From Capsicum annuum (Eukaryota; Streptophyta; Magnoliopsida; Solanales; Solanaceae), in NCBI RefSeq assembly GCF_002878395.1, contig NC_061114.1:161328631-161392630 (forward strand): a stretch of 64,000 bases of DNA, in the 5' to 3' direction. Both the position numbers and the translations under genes were made by a program. Positions 1 through 12,689 of the stretch are shown here, piece after piece; the first letter of the stretch is position 1, and each line of letters begins with the position of its first letter. Below the pieces are notes generated by a model, which was not told the DNA's origin, ran no database searches, and saw only the letters and a program-made list of their open reading frames with translations.

Positions 1-1394
1 AGTGTTGTGAAAATTATAGTATGAAGTCCTAAATTTGAAATGTTTTTGTGCGGTCATGTAATGTTTGTATTGTAAAATTAAATGAGAGCACGGTAGATGT
101 AATTCCCCCTTTTGTTACGAAATTCATTGATTTTACATAATGTGAATTGAATTTATGAACTGTTGAAAGCTTGTTTCCGTTGATGGACTGTTATAAACAA
201 ATAGTACTATTTTCCATGAGATAATGAATGAGTGTTTTACTTGTTCTATAATAATCATGATTTCCATTTAGGATGACCTTAAAGTGATTGACAAGGGTAA
301 CCACCACAGAACAGTTATTGAGTAGAGAATTGTTTGGTTTTCAACTATTTTGAAACATGAACATTCATTCAACTGGTAGATCTTTTGGGCCGTCAATAAA
401 TATTTTTTGAAATAAGATAAGGGCGGTAGAGATGTTGTGATATGACTTGCAAGTCTGGGTATGATGATACCCTATTTTGATATGCCCGAAGATAATAAGA
501 GAGAAACAACTTTAAGAAGAAGAATATATGATTTAAAGAATCTAAAAGTGGGCTTAAGAGAGTTAGATGGTTGCCCGAAGAAGGCACTAGTCAGATGACT
601 CATTCCCCCAAACCGTTATTTGCCCACACGAGTTATGTTACCCGAAAGAAAGATTGTACATTGGCGATGACCCTGTGGCGTAGTATATAAGTAAATACTC
701 CAACACTTGCGGCAAACATGGGTTGGGGGCTTGGCCACCGAGTCAAAGGTGGATTCCATATAGCCCATGGAATCATAGATTTGTAGGGTGTACTATCAAG
801 CTCAGAAGTAAGATAAAGAGTAGAGTCGTGATTTACAAAATGTGTTTTGAAAGATTCAGATTATGCCCATGTGCTTTCAACTATTTTAAGATAACATGCA
901 CTTTTTGAATCACTCTCACTATGTTGCATAAAAAAGTATTTTGTTTTTTTATTGTTCTATGTACCAGTACATTTGTATTAACCCCTATATTTCAGGATCT
1001 GAGGCTCAGTACTGGGGTCCCGTTAAGCAGTAGATTGATCTTGTCAGAAGTTGTAGTTAGTGAGCCTCCCTTATTTTGAAAGGCCTGGTTATGGAACATT
1101 GTTATTTATTTTGGGTTATGGTCCGACTGGGGGCCTTGTACCAGTTTAGGCAGATGTTGGTTTTGTGATTGTTAGATATTTCGCAGACTGGTGTCACATG
1201 TTTAGAATATCATGGACTAAATTTCGTATAGTTCAGTTGAAGTAAAAGAATGGCCATGTTTCCATTTTGTTATCTTTCCACATTTCTTTGTAGTGTATAA
1301 ATGGTGTACATGATTGCCAGATTAATAAGGGGCACTCGAGCCTTCATGGTTTGGGATGTTCGTCACGGCCAGGAATTCGGTCCGGGTCGTGACA
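1..1394 (+). mobile_element. 3' part of a chromovirus-type LTR, cut by the window edge
   Basis: No coding frame is convincing here. The 3' end reads like the terminus of a Del/Tekay-type LTR: GGGATGTTCGTCACGGCC near 1355-1373, then GGGTCGTGACA ending at 1394. Immediately to the right, gag sequence of another element starts on the minus strand, so the LTR was inserted into that gag. The 5' start of this LTR lies left of the window, so it could be a solo LTR or the 3' LTR of a full element. The next five bases, AATAT (1395-1399), are the expected target duplication but the partner is outside the window. Confidence 0.7.
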
Positions 1395-2570
1395 AATATG
1401 CCTTGGCTGACCATAATTATAATAATGATTCCTCCCCTCATCACATTGACAATGGTGCAACTATCTGTAAAATCTACAAGGTCGATGGGGTGGGGCTGAC
1501 TGAGCTCCACTATCCTGATACTAGGCAGCTTGTGCCTAAAAACCACTACTAGCCTGAAAATTACGATAACCAAACGGCTTAAGATAAGGAGCACTAGATG
1601 ATGAATAGGAGTTAGAACTCTCCCAATTCTTCTTCTTAAACCACTACCGACCTTCTCTAACATAATTCTGTTGCCCTCCACCCTCTTTCAAATATTTGAA
1701 CTTTTTATTGTACCTCTCTCCCATCTCTATTTGCCTCTTTTTTTCATCCTCAATCTGTTTTATATAAACCACAAGTCTAGATATATCCATATCACTATTC
1801 AGCATTGCAACCTTACACTCCAAAACTAAGTCCCAAGAAAAACCCAAAGTAAACTTCCTCATCCCAGACCTCATACTAGACACGATCATAACGACACAAC
1901 TAGTGGAATTTCAAATCATACTCTTTCATACTCATTCTCCCCTATTTCATATTCACAAAATCCTCAGCCTTGGCCTCCCTCAACTCCTAAGGAAAGGAAC
2001 AATTAAGAAAAGCACTCAAAAATTCCAATATAGCAATCTCAACATCATCACCTCTCAATTGCTCCAACTTCTCATACCAATTATAGGACACATCTTTTAA
2101 CTGATATGCAACAAACTCTATACCCTCAGTATCAGTAGCATACATTGCCTAGATAATCTTCTTCATCTTATCCACAAAACCTTGAGGATCCTCCTCAACC
2201 TTAGAGTTAGTAAAGTTTAGGAGATTCAACCTCATAAATTTGCCAACACGAGTTACCTCAGAAGATCCCACAATAGAACTAATAGGAGAAGACTAATGAG
2301 TCTAAGATCCAGCAACTAAGTAAGAAAATGAATCAACCAGTAAAACTCTGCAATGGAAACATCTTCCTAAGGTAACTGAGCATGAGTTTCACTAACTGGA
2401 GAGGTTCTAGTGGAGACCAATGGAACCCTATGAGGAGGATCACAATTAGGAGCCGAGACCCTAGACCAAGTCTGCACTCCATAGGCTAGATGAGTTTCCT
2501 CCACATTCCCTTCAGGGGGAACAAATGTTCCATAAGAGTTTCTACGAACATCAGATCTTCTAAGAGGCAT
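1395..2570 (-). pseudogene. gag: Decayed gag of chromovirus E1
   Basis: Gag would form the particle that packages element RNA. Reading from 2570 on the minus strand, the start MPLRRSDVRRN is followed by a Gag-type core at about 2250-1870. There, pieces such as EEDPQGFVDKM, YATDTEGIEF, VAYQLKDVSYNWYEK and AEDFVNMK can be read with intervening stops and shifts. Downstream, a degenerate zinc-knuckle tail (G-Q-P-x-H) runs into 1394, where an opposite-strand LTR interrupts it. The start at 2570 was chosen because it is the first Met after the PBS and begins a recognisable Gag N terminus. It is non-functional: several in-frame stops, a frameshift near 2230, and the end is lost. Confidence 0.8.
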
Positions 2571-2766
2571 GATCTGAAATGTGATTAGATCAGTGGTTAG
2601 AAGAATTTCAATACATTAGACCCTATATCCCAAAATAGAAACCAAGAAAAGGGAAACATTCCTAAATGCCTTGTAGCCTTCCCCTTATAAGTATGGCTTG
2701 CTACCCACTAACAAAATGGACTCTACACTTCATGACTTTGTAGAAACCTAATGACCCTAAACCTAT

Positions 2767-2778
2767 ACTCTAATACCA
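2767..2778 (-). promoter_or_regulatory. Primer-binding site of E1 (initiator tRNA-Met type)
   Basis: On the minus strand this reads TGGTATTAGAGT. The usual solanaceous chromovirus site is TGGTATCAGAGC, so two C-to-T changes separate them. It lies between the inner edge of the E1 LTR (about 2787) and gag, as expected for minus-strand priming. Confidence 0.8.
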
Positions 2779-2786
2779 AGCTTTTA

Positions 2787-5700
2787 AGTCGCAACGGATA
2801 TCGCAATCCTATCAAGGTCTGGAGTCCACCTTCATATCCTGGCTAACCACACATAGTCCAAACAATAATAAAGCAGAAGGCAACCATAGGATAGAGATAA
2901 AATAGTTAATATAACTCAATAATAAGCTCTAAGAGCTAACAACACTATTCAACCCACACATGTCCATAAAAGCCTCTAAACCAATTCAAATATTAAACTA
3001 GTCAGGATATGCCCCCAACCATGAAAATGACAATGGCAATTATAATGTTAATGTGAACTCTTCAATTCTAAAATATGTAAAGAAATTGATGGAATGACTA
3101 ATATTTTTAGAGGATGGAAGCTCACCACTTCACCATAAACCAACCGATGAATTAGACCACTTAACTCTACACATAGGTAAAGAAAGTATCTTCAAACCCT
3201 AAATTATGAAACAATGTAGCGTCCTTGGATGGTTAGCAAGGTGAGTGATAGCATGTAACTCAAGAAATGGATAATATGATGCCATTTCAAAAACCAAATC
3301 CAAACTCAACGTACATATTCACATACATGAATACATATATAAATAAGTGTTGGATAGGGAAAAAGGTTTAACATAAATTTTAAAACATTAACCTAGACTG
3401 TGTAGCTTTAACCATCCTAAAATACCCAGGGCTATATGGGCCCTTCCCCGATCGGAAGGGCACTAGTGTATATTAGCCACACGAACTGAAGATATCCAAG
3501 AAGACCAGGGAATCCATAACCCCATGCTATTCTAGGATATATATATAGTGTGGCACATGCACATAGTCACCAAGACCATCTATATACCAGAAAATATGGG
3601 TTTTCAGTATCGGTCCCTCTGAGACCTCTACCTTTACAGTGAGCTACACAACCCTCTTAAGCCCAATTTAAAATATCTTCACATAACCCATCCATTAAAT
3701 TAAGAATCATCCATCAAGGCATTACCAATGGTATCATCATACCAATCAATCTTGTAAGACAATTCATTATGCTATTCAAATTTTCCATCAACTTGGAGGA
3801 GTCCACATCCCCCAAGCTTCAATTTAAAATCATATCATGGACACTAGGGCCTTTCAAATCCATTTGTATTCATTAACCTCTTATGCAATGTCATAGTTTC
3901 AAAAGTAGTTAGTTTATGCATATAGCCATATGTCAAAGTCAATTTCATAAGGTGGGTTATGGTCATTATCAATTTTAATACCAAAATTCATAAAGTTGGG
4001 GGAATCCTAAAACACCCTGGGTTTCTAACCCTTAGAAAATTTCTAGGATTTTTGGTTTCTGGACATCATACGACTAGGGGGTACTAGTCGTATAATGGGG
4101 TATGATTGGTATGGTATTGTCGTATGCTAAGAATTATTAATTGGCGGGTTGGATTGGTTTCTAGAATAGGTACGACTTGGTGGGTATGAGTCATATCATT
4201 GGTGACGGGTCATTTGGTTTGGACTTTTCCTTTACTTAATCTGAAACTTAGTAACTTAACTTAGATCTGAGTATGAGTGGCTCAAAATAAGCCGCAAGAT
4301 AGGTCATAAGTTGTACCATTCACTCGTATGGTGGACAGTGTCCAAATCCTCTCTTTTGATTGCATTTTGTGTTGGGTACGGGTCAAGGGTACATGTTGTA
4401 TGGTTGAGTGCGAATGGACATTGGTGGTTGCATGTTGGACAGTGTTGGGGTCCAAAAGGAGGCCTAGGGTACAAGTGGTTGGTACCACGTGTATGGTAGG
4501 GTACGATTTGTATGGGTAGTCGTACCATCCTGTGGGGGTTTTAGGTAGTTTAAGTTGGGGGTAATCTAGACATTTGCTTCTTGACTACTTAAGGCACCAT
4601 GACTTTTAACATACTTGGGATGTCATTTACCCTAATATTCTAATCTTAAATACTTAAACTCTCTCAAAATTTCTCTAAGGATTTAGGTAAAAGAAGGCTA
4701 GGGTTTCACTTAAGGTGGTCAATTTGGGACTTGTGCAGGTGGTTTCTCTCCATCATCTTCTTAATCTAAGGTATGTACTCTTCCTGCATTGCTAGTTCCA
4801 ACTAAAGGCATGATTTATGAATTGTTTTTATGACATAATTGTTGTATGGTTTTAGGTTGTCAAATATGTGTTGGGGATTTTGGTTATAAATGATTGGTTA
4901 TGGTTTTCCCATGTTTTAATTATGGATTTACATATTTTAATGGTGGTTTGGATAATTGGTTACATGGGAATGGCTAATTGGTAATTGGTTTTGGCTTAGA
5001 AACACTATGCCCCTAATATGTTCGATAAAATGCCTATGAAAATGTCTTTGGTTAAATTGTTGGACTTTTAATGGAACTATTGCATGGTATAACTTTGTAA
5101 TGGAACCCTAAATGGTCTAAATAGTTTGGAATGGTTAAATGGTAAGGTTTGGTTGTCATGGATATGGTTAATTAAACATCCTTGTGGGGTACAAAGGAAT
5201 CCCCCAAGTAAACTTGTTAATGAACATCTTGTAGGGTACATGGGACTCCTCCAAGCAATCTTAATAATGGAACACTTGTAGGGTACATGGAACTTCCCCA
5301 AGTTAGTTTGATATTACAATCTATGGGTACATGAGAATCCCTTAATCTCTAATGGTTTGGCTAAGGACATTATTTACAAGCGATAGTCGGTATGATGATA
5401 CCACTACTTATAGCCTTGGTTAATAAAAATAGAATAATGGTTTGGTTGGATGTAAATGGTTTTAATTGGGCAATAATGGCATGGTGTGATAGAAAATCAT
5501 GAAGGTGTGAGTCCAATCGATAAACACTAGAAACTCATATTTTCTGACATGAGGGTTGGTCATAGCGACCATATATGATACTCATGAGGTACACAAGAAT
5601 CCTCTAAGTACATTGTACATATGTATCATAGAGAGCGAAAGGTACTTGGGAATTCCCTACTCTTATGGTATCTCCGATTTGTTCGGCTACACGCATCGAA

Positions 5701-7420
5701 GCCCATAAAGGGGGTTAAACTGGACCCATATAGCTCGTGGGTAGTTCTATGATGGTTAAGCTTTACATACAGGTTAATGTTTTAAAGGTATGATAACCCG
5801 ATTCCCTTTCCCAGTATGGTTATGTAAATATGTATGGTTTGTATGCATATGGTTGGTTTACTTGGTTTTAAAGGTTAGAATTAATTTATCCTTATCCTGA
5901 GTTCATGCTAGAGTTCACCTGCTAACCCATCTTCGAGCGGCTGTATCCCCACGAGACACAGGAATCAGCTATTCTACTCCTCCTACTTAGCGATCAAACT
6001 TTATGATCAGCTCGGTTGGATTGAAGTGGTAAGCTTACATATTCTAGAAGGCTCCATTTCATATCATTGATGTTTTTACATACTTTGTTTATTTCATGGA
6101 TATTGGTTTTGGCTATAGTTAGGGGCATGTCCCAACCGGATATTAGTTTTCTTTTGGTTACAGGCTTTGTGGAACTGCTATAGGTTGGTATGGTTGGTAT
6201 CGGTAGTAGTGTCAGCCTTGATATTTGCATTAGGGCTTATACCATTAGGCTATCATTCTGATTGTTCCATTTTTTCATTTTGGATTATATATTTGTAATG
6301 GAACCTATTTGGTATGGGATGCATGGATTGCTTTATGGTTCGGTTTTGGTTTGGTTGGTATTGGTTGCTATGGGTCGGCTTGGTCGGTTAGGTTGGTTGG
6401 TTGGTCAGTGGAAGGATTGACTTGGTTGGGTTGGTCTAGGAAATAGACAAATCCCAAAGTCATTACATCTCCAAATACTCTATCTTGTTATATGCTCAAA
6501 ATTTAGTCGACTCAGGATACACGTAGGTTGGTTGGGTTGGGTAACGGGGGTGTCCCAAGTCCTGGTTAGACTTGGGATACCCATTACGACAAGGCCCTAG
6601 TTCGGGTTATGTAAAACCCATGACCCTCATAATTTATCAAATCAATTTGGGGGAATCCACGACCCCCTAGTTTATTTATCATGTCCATTCACCCAATGAA
6701 TTCTAAAATCCATCAATAAAGCATAAACAATTACATATAAACCATGAGAATACTATTTAAGAAACAACCATCCAAAACCCTCAACCCAAATCCCAAAACC
6801 AAACATTAAAACCACATGAATCATCAAGACATTTCATGCTATTATAAAATAAAGGTTTAGAGGAGAGATACATGTCTAATAATACCAAGAATTTGAGGAA
6901 GAAATCATACTTTGAGCCCTAGATGATCAACTCTTAGAAACCCTAGCCTTGCTCTTTCTTGGAGAATTTGAGAGAGAAAAAGTGTTTATGTTATGTTATT
7001 TTGATGGAAAGGGGGCTAAGGGAAGGATTTAAGTTGTGGGTTATGTTTGGGAAAAGAGGAAAATATCCAAAGTTCCCCCAATTAAAATACAATAAAATTA
7101 TCCTCAGTGGCTATGAGTCACCTTACAACTCGTGAGGACAGGTCATGAGTCATCATCATAACTCGTGGTTTGGACAGTGAGTTAGGGTATCCATACTAGT
7201 TGGGTCTCGAGTCCCTTATCAAGATTCGTGACCTCATCATATGACTTATGAGGTCCAAATCATGACCTCAACTGAAACCATAGACCAATTCACTATTCAG
7301 GCTATGATTTGCACTAAACAACACATGAGGAGTCTTTATAATTTGTCAAGTGAGCCATATCCTGAGCAGTGAGTATGACACAGAGAAAAATGCAGAGTCC
7401 AAAATACCTAGGGTATTACA
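2787..7420 (-). repeat. 5' LTR of E1, split by a solo LTR
   Basis: The LTR parts are 2787-4007 and 6615-7420, about 2.0 kb together. On the minus strand the LTR begins TGTAATACCC at 7420 and runs toward the PBS. The sequence resembles the O1 LTRs: both contain a stretch with GACATGCCCCCGACC-like wording and a region rich in CGAGTCGTA-like motifs near the U3 start. The inner boundary is estimated to within a few bases because the terminal CA is mutated. The outer end at 7420 abuts the DUF1985 relic, so the element inserted into that gene. Confidence 0.7.
4008..6614 (+). repeat. Solo LTR (2.6 kb) nested in the E1 LTR
   Basis: It begins TAAAACACCC (TG mutated to TA) and ends GGGTTATGTAA. The start mirrors the minus-strand start of the LTR ending at 58755 (TGAAACACC, then CTTAGAAA and CTGGACATCATACGACT), so these are one family. 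The flanks are AATCC (4003-4007) and AACCC (6615-6619), a four-of-five match expected for an old TSD. No internal domain or second LTR is present, so unequal recombination between two LTRs is the likely origin. The first 500 bases carry many AGTCGTA/TACGACT motifs. Confidence 0.7.
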
Positions 7421-8270
7421 ATATTTGTCAATACTCATCATAGTCTGGTCACTATGATAAATTTCTTTATGCCAAAACAAACTGACATACTATTGTAATT
7501 TATCCAAATTTCTTCCTTCTTCTTTTTCATAATCCTCACCCTCATACTTAATCCTACACTTGAGAAGAAAATAGACCATGGTCATTTAAAAGTGTGCATT
7601 ATTATTCTCCGACAGACCAAAACAAGCCCAAAACAGTTAGCCCTAAAAAATTTGTCAATTTTGGCTCCTTTAAGTATCGCCTTGATATTAATAAACAAAA
7701 TTCTCCTATGAATAATTTTACCACAGAATCACAAGTAGTTATTATCAATAGACATCTCCATCAGGAACTTATCAATACTGAAAGTTTTGACCATATCAAG
7801 AGGTGAGTTGTTAGGAGTAAAATATTTGACATTCTGATCATGTTGAACTTTCGATCTAACTTTTCAATCGATCTTCAATCCTTCACCAAAAGCATTTTCT
7901 TCAATTTCAACATCATATTTATCTTTTTCTTTATCATTAGATCCTTGATCACCTTCATTACCATCGGTTGGTTCATTTTTTTTTGTTTTCTATATTTTTT
8001 TCTCTCTTTCCACTTTGTTATTCCCTTCACCTTCAACATCTACATCTTCTTCTTCTCTTTCCTCTTCACTATCTTCTTTACTTTGCTCTTCATATTCTTC
8101 ATCTCTCACCTCACTTTACTCTTTATCTCCTTCCTCACTTTTCATTTTATCTCCTTCTTGAGTGTCTACATCTTATTCTTTAGTACTTACATCTTCTTCT
8201 TCATCTTCAATCTTTCATTTTCTAAATCTTTAAATCCTTTAATCTTTGCTCCTCCAATATCTACCTAATG
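7421..8270 (-). pseudogene. Decayed DUF1985-type (Ulp1/MULE-associated) gene
   Basis: The minus strand has an acidic tract (8250-7980, rich in E, D and K, read through several stops). It is followed by MVKTFSIDKFLMEMSIDNNY at about 7795-7737, AILKGAKIDKFFRANCFG at about 7680-7628 and, after a frameshift, EEIWINYNSM plus VCFGIKKFIIVTRL at about 7510-7455. These resemble the DUF1985 family, common in Solanaceae and often tied to Mutator-like elements carrying a Ulp1-type protease. The function of DUF1985 is unknown. No protease domain is visible, because the E1 LTR cuts the gene at 7420. The hydrophobic plus-strand ORF over the acidic tract (7840-8268) is its antisense image. Confidence is moderate because identification is by eye. 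Confidence 0.55.
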
Positions 8271-8499
8271 ATTTTCCCCTAATTCCACTACTTCTTTCTC
8301 TTTTTGTATATCGACATATAGCAATGGTTTTTGTTTGAGAAAGGGCTTGTTCAGCCAGCTGATGATCTGATGTTATTTGTACTTTAGCTATTTTAATTGA
8401 TCTTCTTGATGTTGATTATTGTTCTTTTCTTGTGACTGGAGGTATTTTATCTACAAATAAGAGGTAAACAAAAATAGTTTTAATTGATTTGTGCATAAT

Positions 8500-8945
8500 T
8501 CAAAAAAAAATGATTAAATAAATATAATAAAGTAATATACTATCCCAACAGATGGGTAATTAGTTGCAACAAATTGGTGATCTATTGAAATGGAATCATT
8601 CATCTTTTTTTAAAAAAATAATACAGTTTCAATACAATTTGATTTTATGCAACAGATGTTTCATTTGTTGCAACAGAACAATCATCTGTTGGAAAAAAAT
8701 ATAAAAGTTTCATATGTTGTAGAAAAAGTATTCATTTGTTGAAAAGAATCAAAATAGTAATCCAACTATATTATTTTGTCCAACATATGATATATTTGTT
8801 CCCAATAGATGTCTTATTTGTTGCAACAAATTACCCATCTATCGAAATATTAAAAATATTTTTTCTATATGATTTTAATTTTTCTTAATAAGTGATTAAT
8901 CTGTTGCAACAGATGAGTCATCTATTGGAAAAAATCAAAACACTT
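8500..8945. repeat. Array of short palindromic TTGCAACA / CAACAGATG motifs
   Basis: At least five irregular copies of TTTGTTGCAACA-, CAACAGATG- and ATCTGTTG-like motifs occur on both strands within about 450 bases of AT-rich DNA, for example near 8552, 8570, 8650, 8665, 8818 and 8900. Neighbouring motifs can pair as small hairpins. No coding sense is seen. Confidence 0.6.
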
Positions 8946-9059
8946 ACAAGAGTCTTCTACTATATCATAAAGTACAACAACTACAAGAAAAATTATTTTC
9001 ACTATATCGTTGAACCCATTTTAACGATACAAAATATAATAATAAGGAGAGAAGCTATG

Positions 9060-9600
9060 CTCAATAGATTTTAATAAAATATTTAAATTTCACTACTTGA
9101 ACAACAATGTTTAAGAACAATAGCCACAACAACAATTCATAGTTCACTGAAGGAGATATACATAAATATACAAAACAATAATCATATCAAATGTTAAAAG
9201 AATAAATACTACAAATTAAAATTTCTTTCTTAAGCATGAAACAATAAAATCATTAACATTAACTTAACTTTGAAGAGAAGACCCTTTTTCATTAATCAAA
9301 ACAGTAATCTTTTGAAAATAGTAACTTTTTAAATCTATTTTACTAAACAACTATTGCACAATCTCAACACTTGTTTGATTTTGTCCAATATATTTATAGA
9401 GAAAAATTAAAATTAAAATTTCACTACTATCAAAATAATGTTCGAGAACAACAGCAACAAAAAAAAAATTATATTTCATTGAAGAAGATACATGAAAACA
9501 ATCATATTAAGTGGTAAGAGAATAAATACTCCATATTAGAATTTTTTTTCTTTAAGCACGAAATAGTAAAATTATTAACCCTAACTTTGAAGAGAAGATG
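9060..9600. repeat. Diverged direct repeat, offset about 331 bases
   Basis: The stretch from about 9072 to 9285 is repeated at about 9403-9597. Shared landmarks include TTTCACTAC (9088 and 9419), AGAATAAATACT, and TAACTTTGAAGAGAAGA (9266 and 9579). The copies differ at many positions. No gene is seen; the block may be a terminal part of the DUF1985-associated transposon. Confidence 0.55.
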
Positions 9601-10780
9601 ACACAATTTTTCTTTTTCTTTATTAACTCAAAACTCTAAATTTTTTAACTAAAGAAAAGAGAGGTCTTTACCTAAGAAGAGAGAGAAATTGATAGTTAGA
9701 AAGAAAGAAAAAACGACAGATTTCTCCAAGGTTAAGGTCGCTGAAGGTTAAAGTCTTTAGAGAGGTTAAATTTATCGGAGATCGAGGTCGCGTAAATCTG
9801 TTGATTTTTTAAGACAATAACTGTGAGATAAAACTAACAAAGTTGAGAGATAAGAGAAACTCACAGCTGAGAGAGAGGAGAATATAAAAAGATGGGAGTT
9901 TTTATTTTGAAAAACTGATATTATTTTTGAATTAGATGAATTTTTTTTGTATCTTAAGAAAGTTTAAAAAGTTTTAAGAATATTATTTTAACTCCTAATT
10001 AACTTAATCAACTTTTTAAGTGACCTTCGACCTTAGGTGATCAAGTTGTCACCAAAATTAATTTCAACATTTAAATAACACCCTTGACTCAATTTTCTCA
10101 AGTTATTCCTTCAATTTTAATTTATTTATCTTTTTTTTGGTTTAGCCTATTTTAAAAGAATACATTTTTTCTTTTTTGACAACTTTTTAATTCGAACTTT
10201 TTATATGACATGTTATCATAAGAAGGCATTGTGGTACATTTACATACTTTTAATTTAAAATTATAATATTCAAAATTTTAATTAACTAAACTTTGTGCTA
10301 AGTAACATAATCAAATAACGAAATTGAAATCCTTAACTTTCTATTAGAATCAGCAACACTAACAAGAGGCTAGCAGTAGATACCTCTTCGTAGACATGTC
10401 TGCTTCATATCGAGGGTATTTTAAAATTTCAAACCCATTCGCCAATGAGTCTGCATCATGCTAAGGATATTTTTGAACATTTAACATCTATGCTTCAAAG
10501 GTGCTTTTTCACTAAATGTTTAATCCCGCATCAATAAAGTAATTTTGTCAAATAAGTGAAACTCAATATTAACAAAATATTAATAATGCCATTAAACATT
10601 TGTTAAATAAAATGATGTCATTTTTTGGACTGACTAAAAACTATGTATCATATAAATTGGGGCAAAAAAATTCATATAACTACTTTAAGTATGATTTATT
10701 GGGATTGTGCTGGCACGAGATGTTGCATCTAATAGAACTAGAGTAGAATAAGAAACTTACATAACTAAGCAAACATAGAT
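9601..10780. other. AT-rich DNA without a recognisable gene
   Basis: Only short frames with stops are present on both strands. A GA-rich patch at 9655-9900 could be promoter-like or a transposon subterminal region, but nothing in it can be assigned. No element boundary was found. Confidence 0.6.
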
Positions 10781-11640
10781 ATAATATTCATTATACATAA
10801 TTATAGTTTTAAGTATTACCTCACATAATTATACCTAGTTTTTTATAGCCTTTCCCTCTCTCACTCGCCACCCTACTCTTCCCCACTCTCTTTCTCTATC
10901 TCTATCTCTCATTTTCCTTGCTCTTCCCTCCCCCCCCCCCCTTTCACTCTATGACAGAAAACAAGAAAGAAATGTAGAATACTATTGTATTATTCAAATT
11001 GTATTTGGTAGATATGTATCTATTTATCTCTTCCTAATTGTATTTTTTTAAATTATATTTGATAAATATGTATATGTGTATCTTTTCTTATTGGATTTAT
11101 ATACATTGATACTTCTCTACTCCCCCCCCCCCCCAATCTCTGTATCTCTAGCCCAATTTTTATTTTGTCAAATACACATTAATATAACCGCTTGCATGAA
11201 TCTACTATATTTGTATCAATTGTATTCCTAATGAATGAATATACAACACATAATACAAATAGATAACAATGACAAATACAGTCGAATACATTGTGTACAC
11301 AAGGAATAAATATACTTGATACAACATGATACAATTGTATTTATTGATACAAATTATATTCGTTAATAAACTTAATACAATTGTATTTCATGATACAACC
11401 TGATACAACAAATACAGTTATATCAAGTTATCTCTTGCTTCTCTATCCTCCCTCCAGTATCTCATTCGCATCTCTCCTTCTTTTAACTTGTAGCTACGGA
11501 TTGTAATTAAGCAAGATATAGAAAGTTGTGAACCAAAGATGCGGTGGTCCGTTAATAGTTTGCCATAGAGAAGCCTAGAACAATATATAGGGGTGTTGAT
11601 ATTTGGTTTAAATAGATTTTTTATTAAAACCATAACCTAA
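10781..11640. repeat. Unclassified repeat: pyrimidine tracts and TACAATTG-rich DNA
   Basis: It contains CT-rich microsatellite DNA (10855-10950) with runs of about 12 C residues near 10931 and 11123. These are followed by many copies of TGATACAA/TACAATTGTAT between 11160 and 11415. The minus-strand 71-residue frame at 11418-11633 has no recognisable domain. It looks like a dispersed repeat rather than a gene. Confidence 0.45.
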
Positions 11641-11958
11641 ATAGATTTAGTCAATTTTTAAATTTTCAAACTTAAAACAAATAAAATAAAATAAAACTCG
11701 TTGATTCAGTTCGGTTCGTTTTTTGGTTTATAATTATTTAATGATAAATTGATAATAGCCAAAAAAGCATACACATGGGACAACTATTTGAAATGAACAT
11801 TAAGAACAAATAAATTTCTCTCCACAATTACAAAATAAATGTATCTGAATCTCTGTTATTTTCAACATTATTTCGAAGTTTTAACATATTTAAGTTGCAT
11901 AACTGTAGAGGTTCTTTCATTTCACATTCTAATATTCAAAAAAGCAATATATAACCTT
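11641..11958. other. AT-rich spacer, no gene seen
   Basis: No domain, RNA gene or clear repeat boundary was recognised. A patch near 11700-11730 contains GTTCGGTTCG-like wording that is common in plant dispersed repeats. Confidence 0.5.
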
Positions 11959-12235
11959 AGGCCAAACATATCGTCAACCCCTAAACTTGACAACAACTTT
12001 TGTTTTGACACCTCAACTAACCATTGTTCATTTTAAACACCTAAATTAGTATCATGTTGTGTTATTTTGATACTTTTTGCACAATCAACTAAAATATATT
12101 GTGTGTGTGAGTTACACTCACGGATAACATGTAAAGTGTCAAATTGAATGATGGCATTCGTGGTAAAAATAATTATTAAACAACTAGTTTTGATTAAAAT
12201 CAAAAAGTTGTCAATGCATCCCTGATACTTGGCCT
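11959..12235. mobile_element. MITE-like element with degenerate terminal inverted repeats
   Basis: The left end, AGGCCAAACATATCGTCAAC, followed by CTTGACAAC, is roughly mirrored by the reverse complement of the right end (AGGCCAAGTATCAGGGATGC, then TTGACAAC). The length of about 277 bases and the lack of coding capacity fit a MITE. No clear target duplication was identified, so the class is unknown. Confidence 0.5.
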
Positions 12236-12628
12236 TTTTTGCCTAACTAATTATAAAAAGGTTTAAACACTTTTAATAATTTTACAGTCTCCCCTCCCCC
12301 CCCCTCCCTCCTCCAACAACCCCAATAGTCTTATCCAACATGCTCACCCAAAGAAATTAAACATGATTTTAACAATTTAATTTAACAATAGAGCAAAATT
12401 AGGGGAACTTTTTTAGAAAAAAATAGCACTAGATGTATGAAAGAAAGCTTGAGGTAGCATTGCTTATTATTTCATGCTAACTCTAAAATTTATCTCAGCA
12501 CTTTTCATCGTTAATGGAGCTTAAAATTGAGGAAAATAGTGGTTAAAATGAGAAAGAAGAAAAAATAAAATAAAAATTGGCTAAATAAGCTTCTCACGTG
12601 TTGGTAATGATTGTATTACATTCACCAT
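12236..12628. other. AT-rich spacer with a C/T tract
   Basis: The tract at 12288-12315 is almost pure pyrimidine. No gene, RNA or element is recognised in the remainder. Confidence 0.5.
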
Positions 12629-12689
12629 AAGGGGCCATTTGGTTTGAATACAGCTTATGTTGGGATTAGTTATGATGGGATAAGTTATG
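12629..12689 (+). mobile_element. Fragment of a Tourist-like MITE
   Basis: The sequence GGGGCCATTTGGTTTG followed by GGGATTAGTTATGATGGGAT closely resembles the end of Tourist/PIF-type MITEs common in Solanaceae. The remainder is lost where element Q starts at 12690. Confidence 0.5.

Noticed and set aside
7840..8268. 142-residue hydrophobic ORF rich in Phe, Ile and Ser, resembling a membrane protein
   Set aside because: It is the antisense reading of an acidic GAA/GAT-rich tract in the decayed DUF1985-type gene; the composition follows from that alone.
9601..12628. A host gene in the AT-rich stretch between E1 and Q
   Set aside because: No exon-like frames, splice-bounded coding pieces or recognisable domains were found on either strand; only MITE-like and simple repeats are visible.
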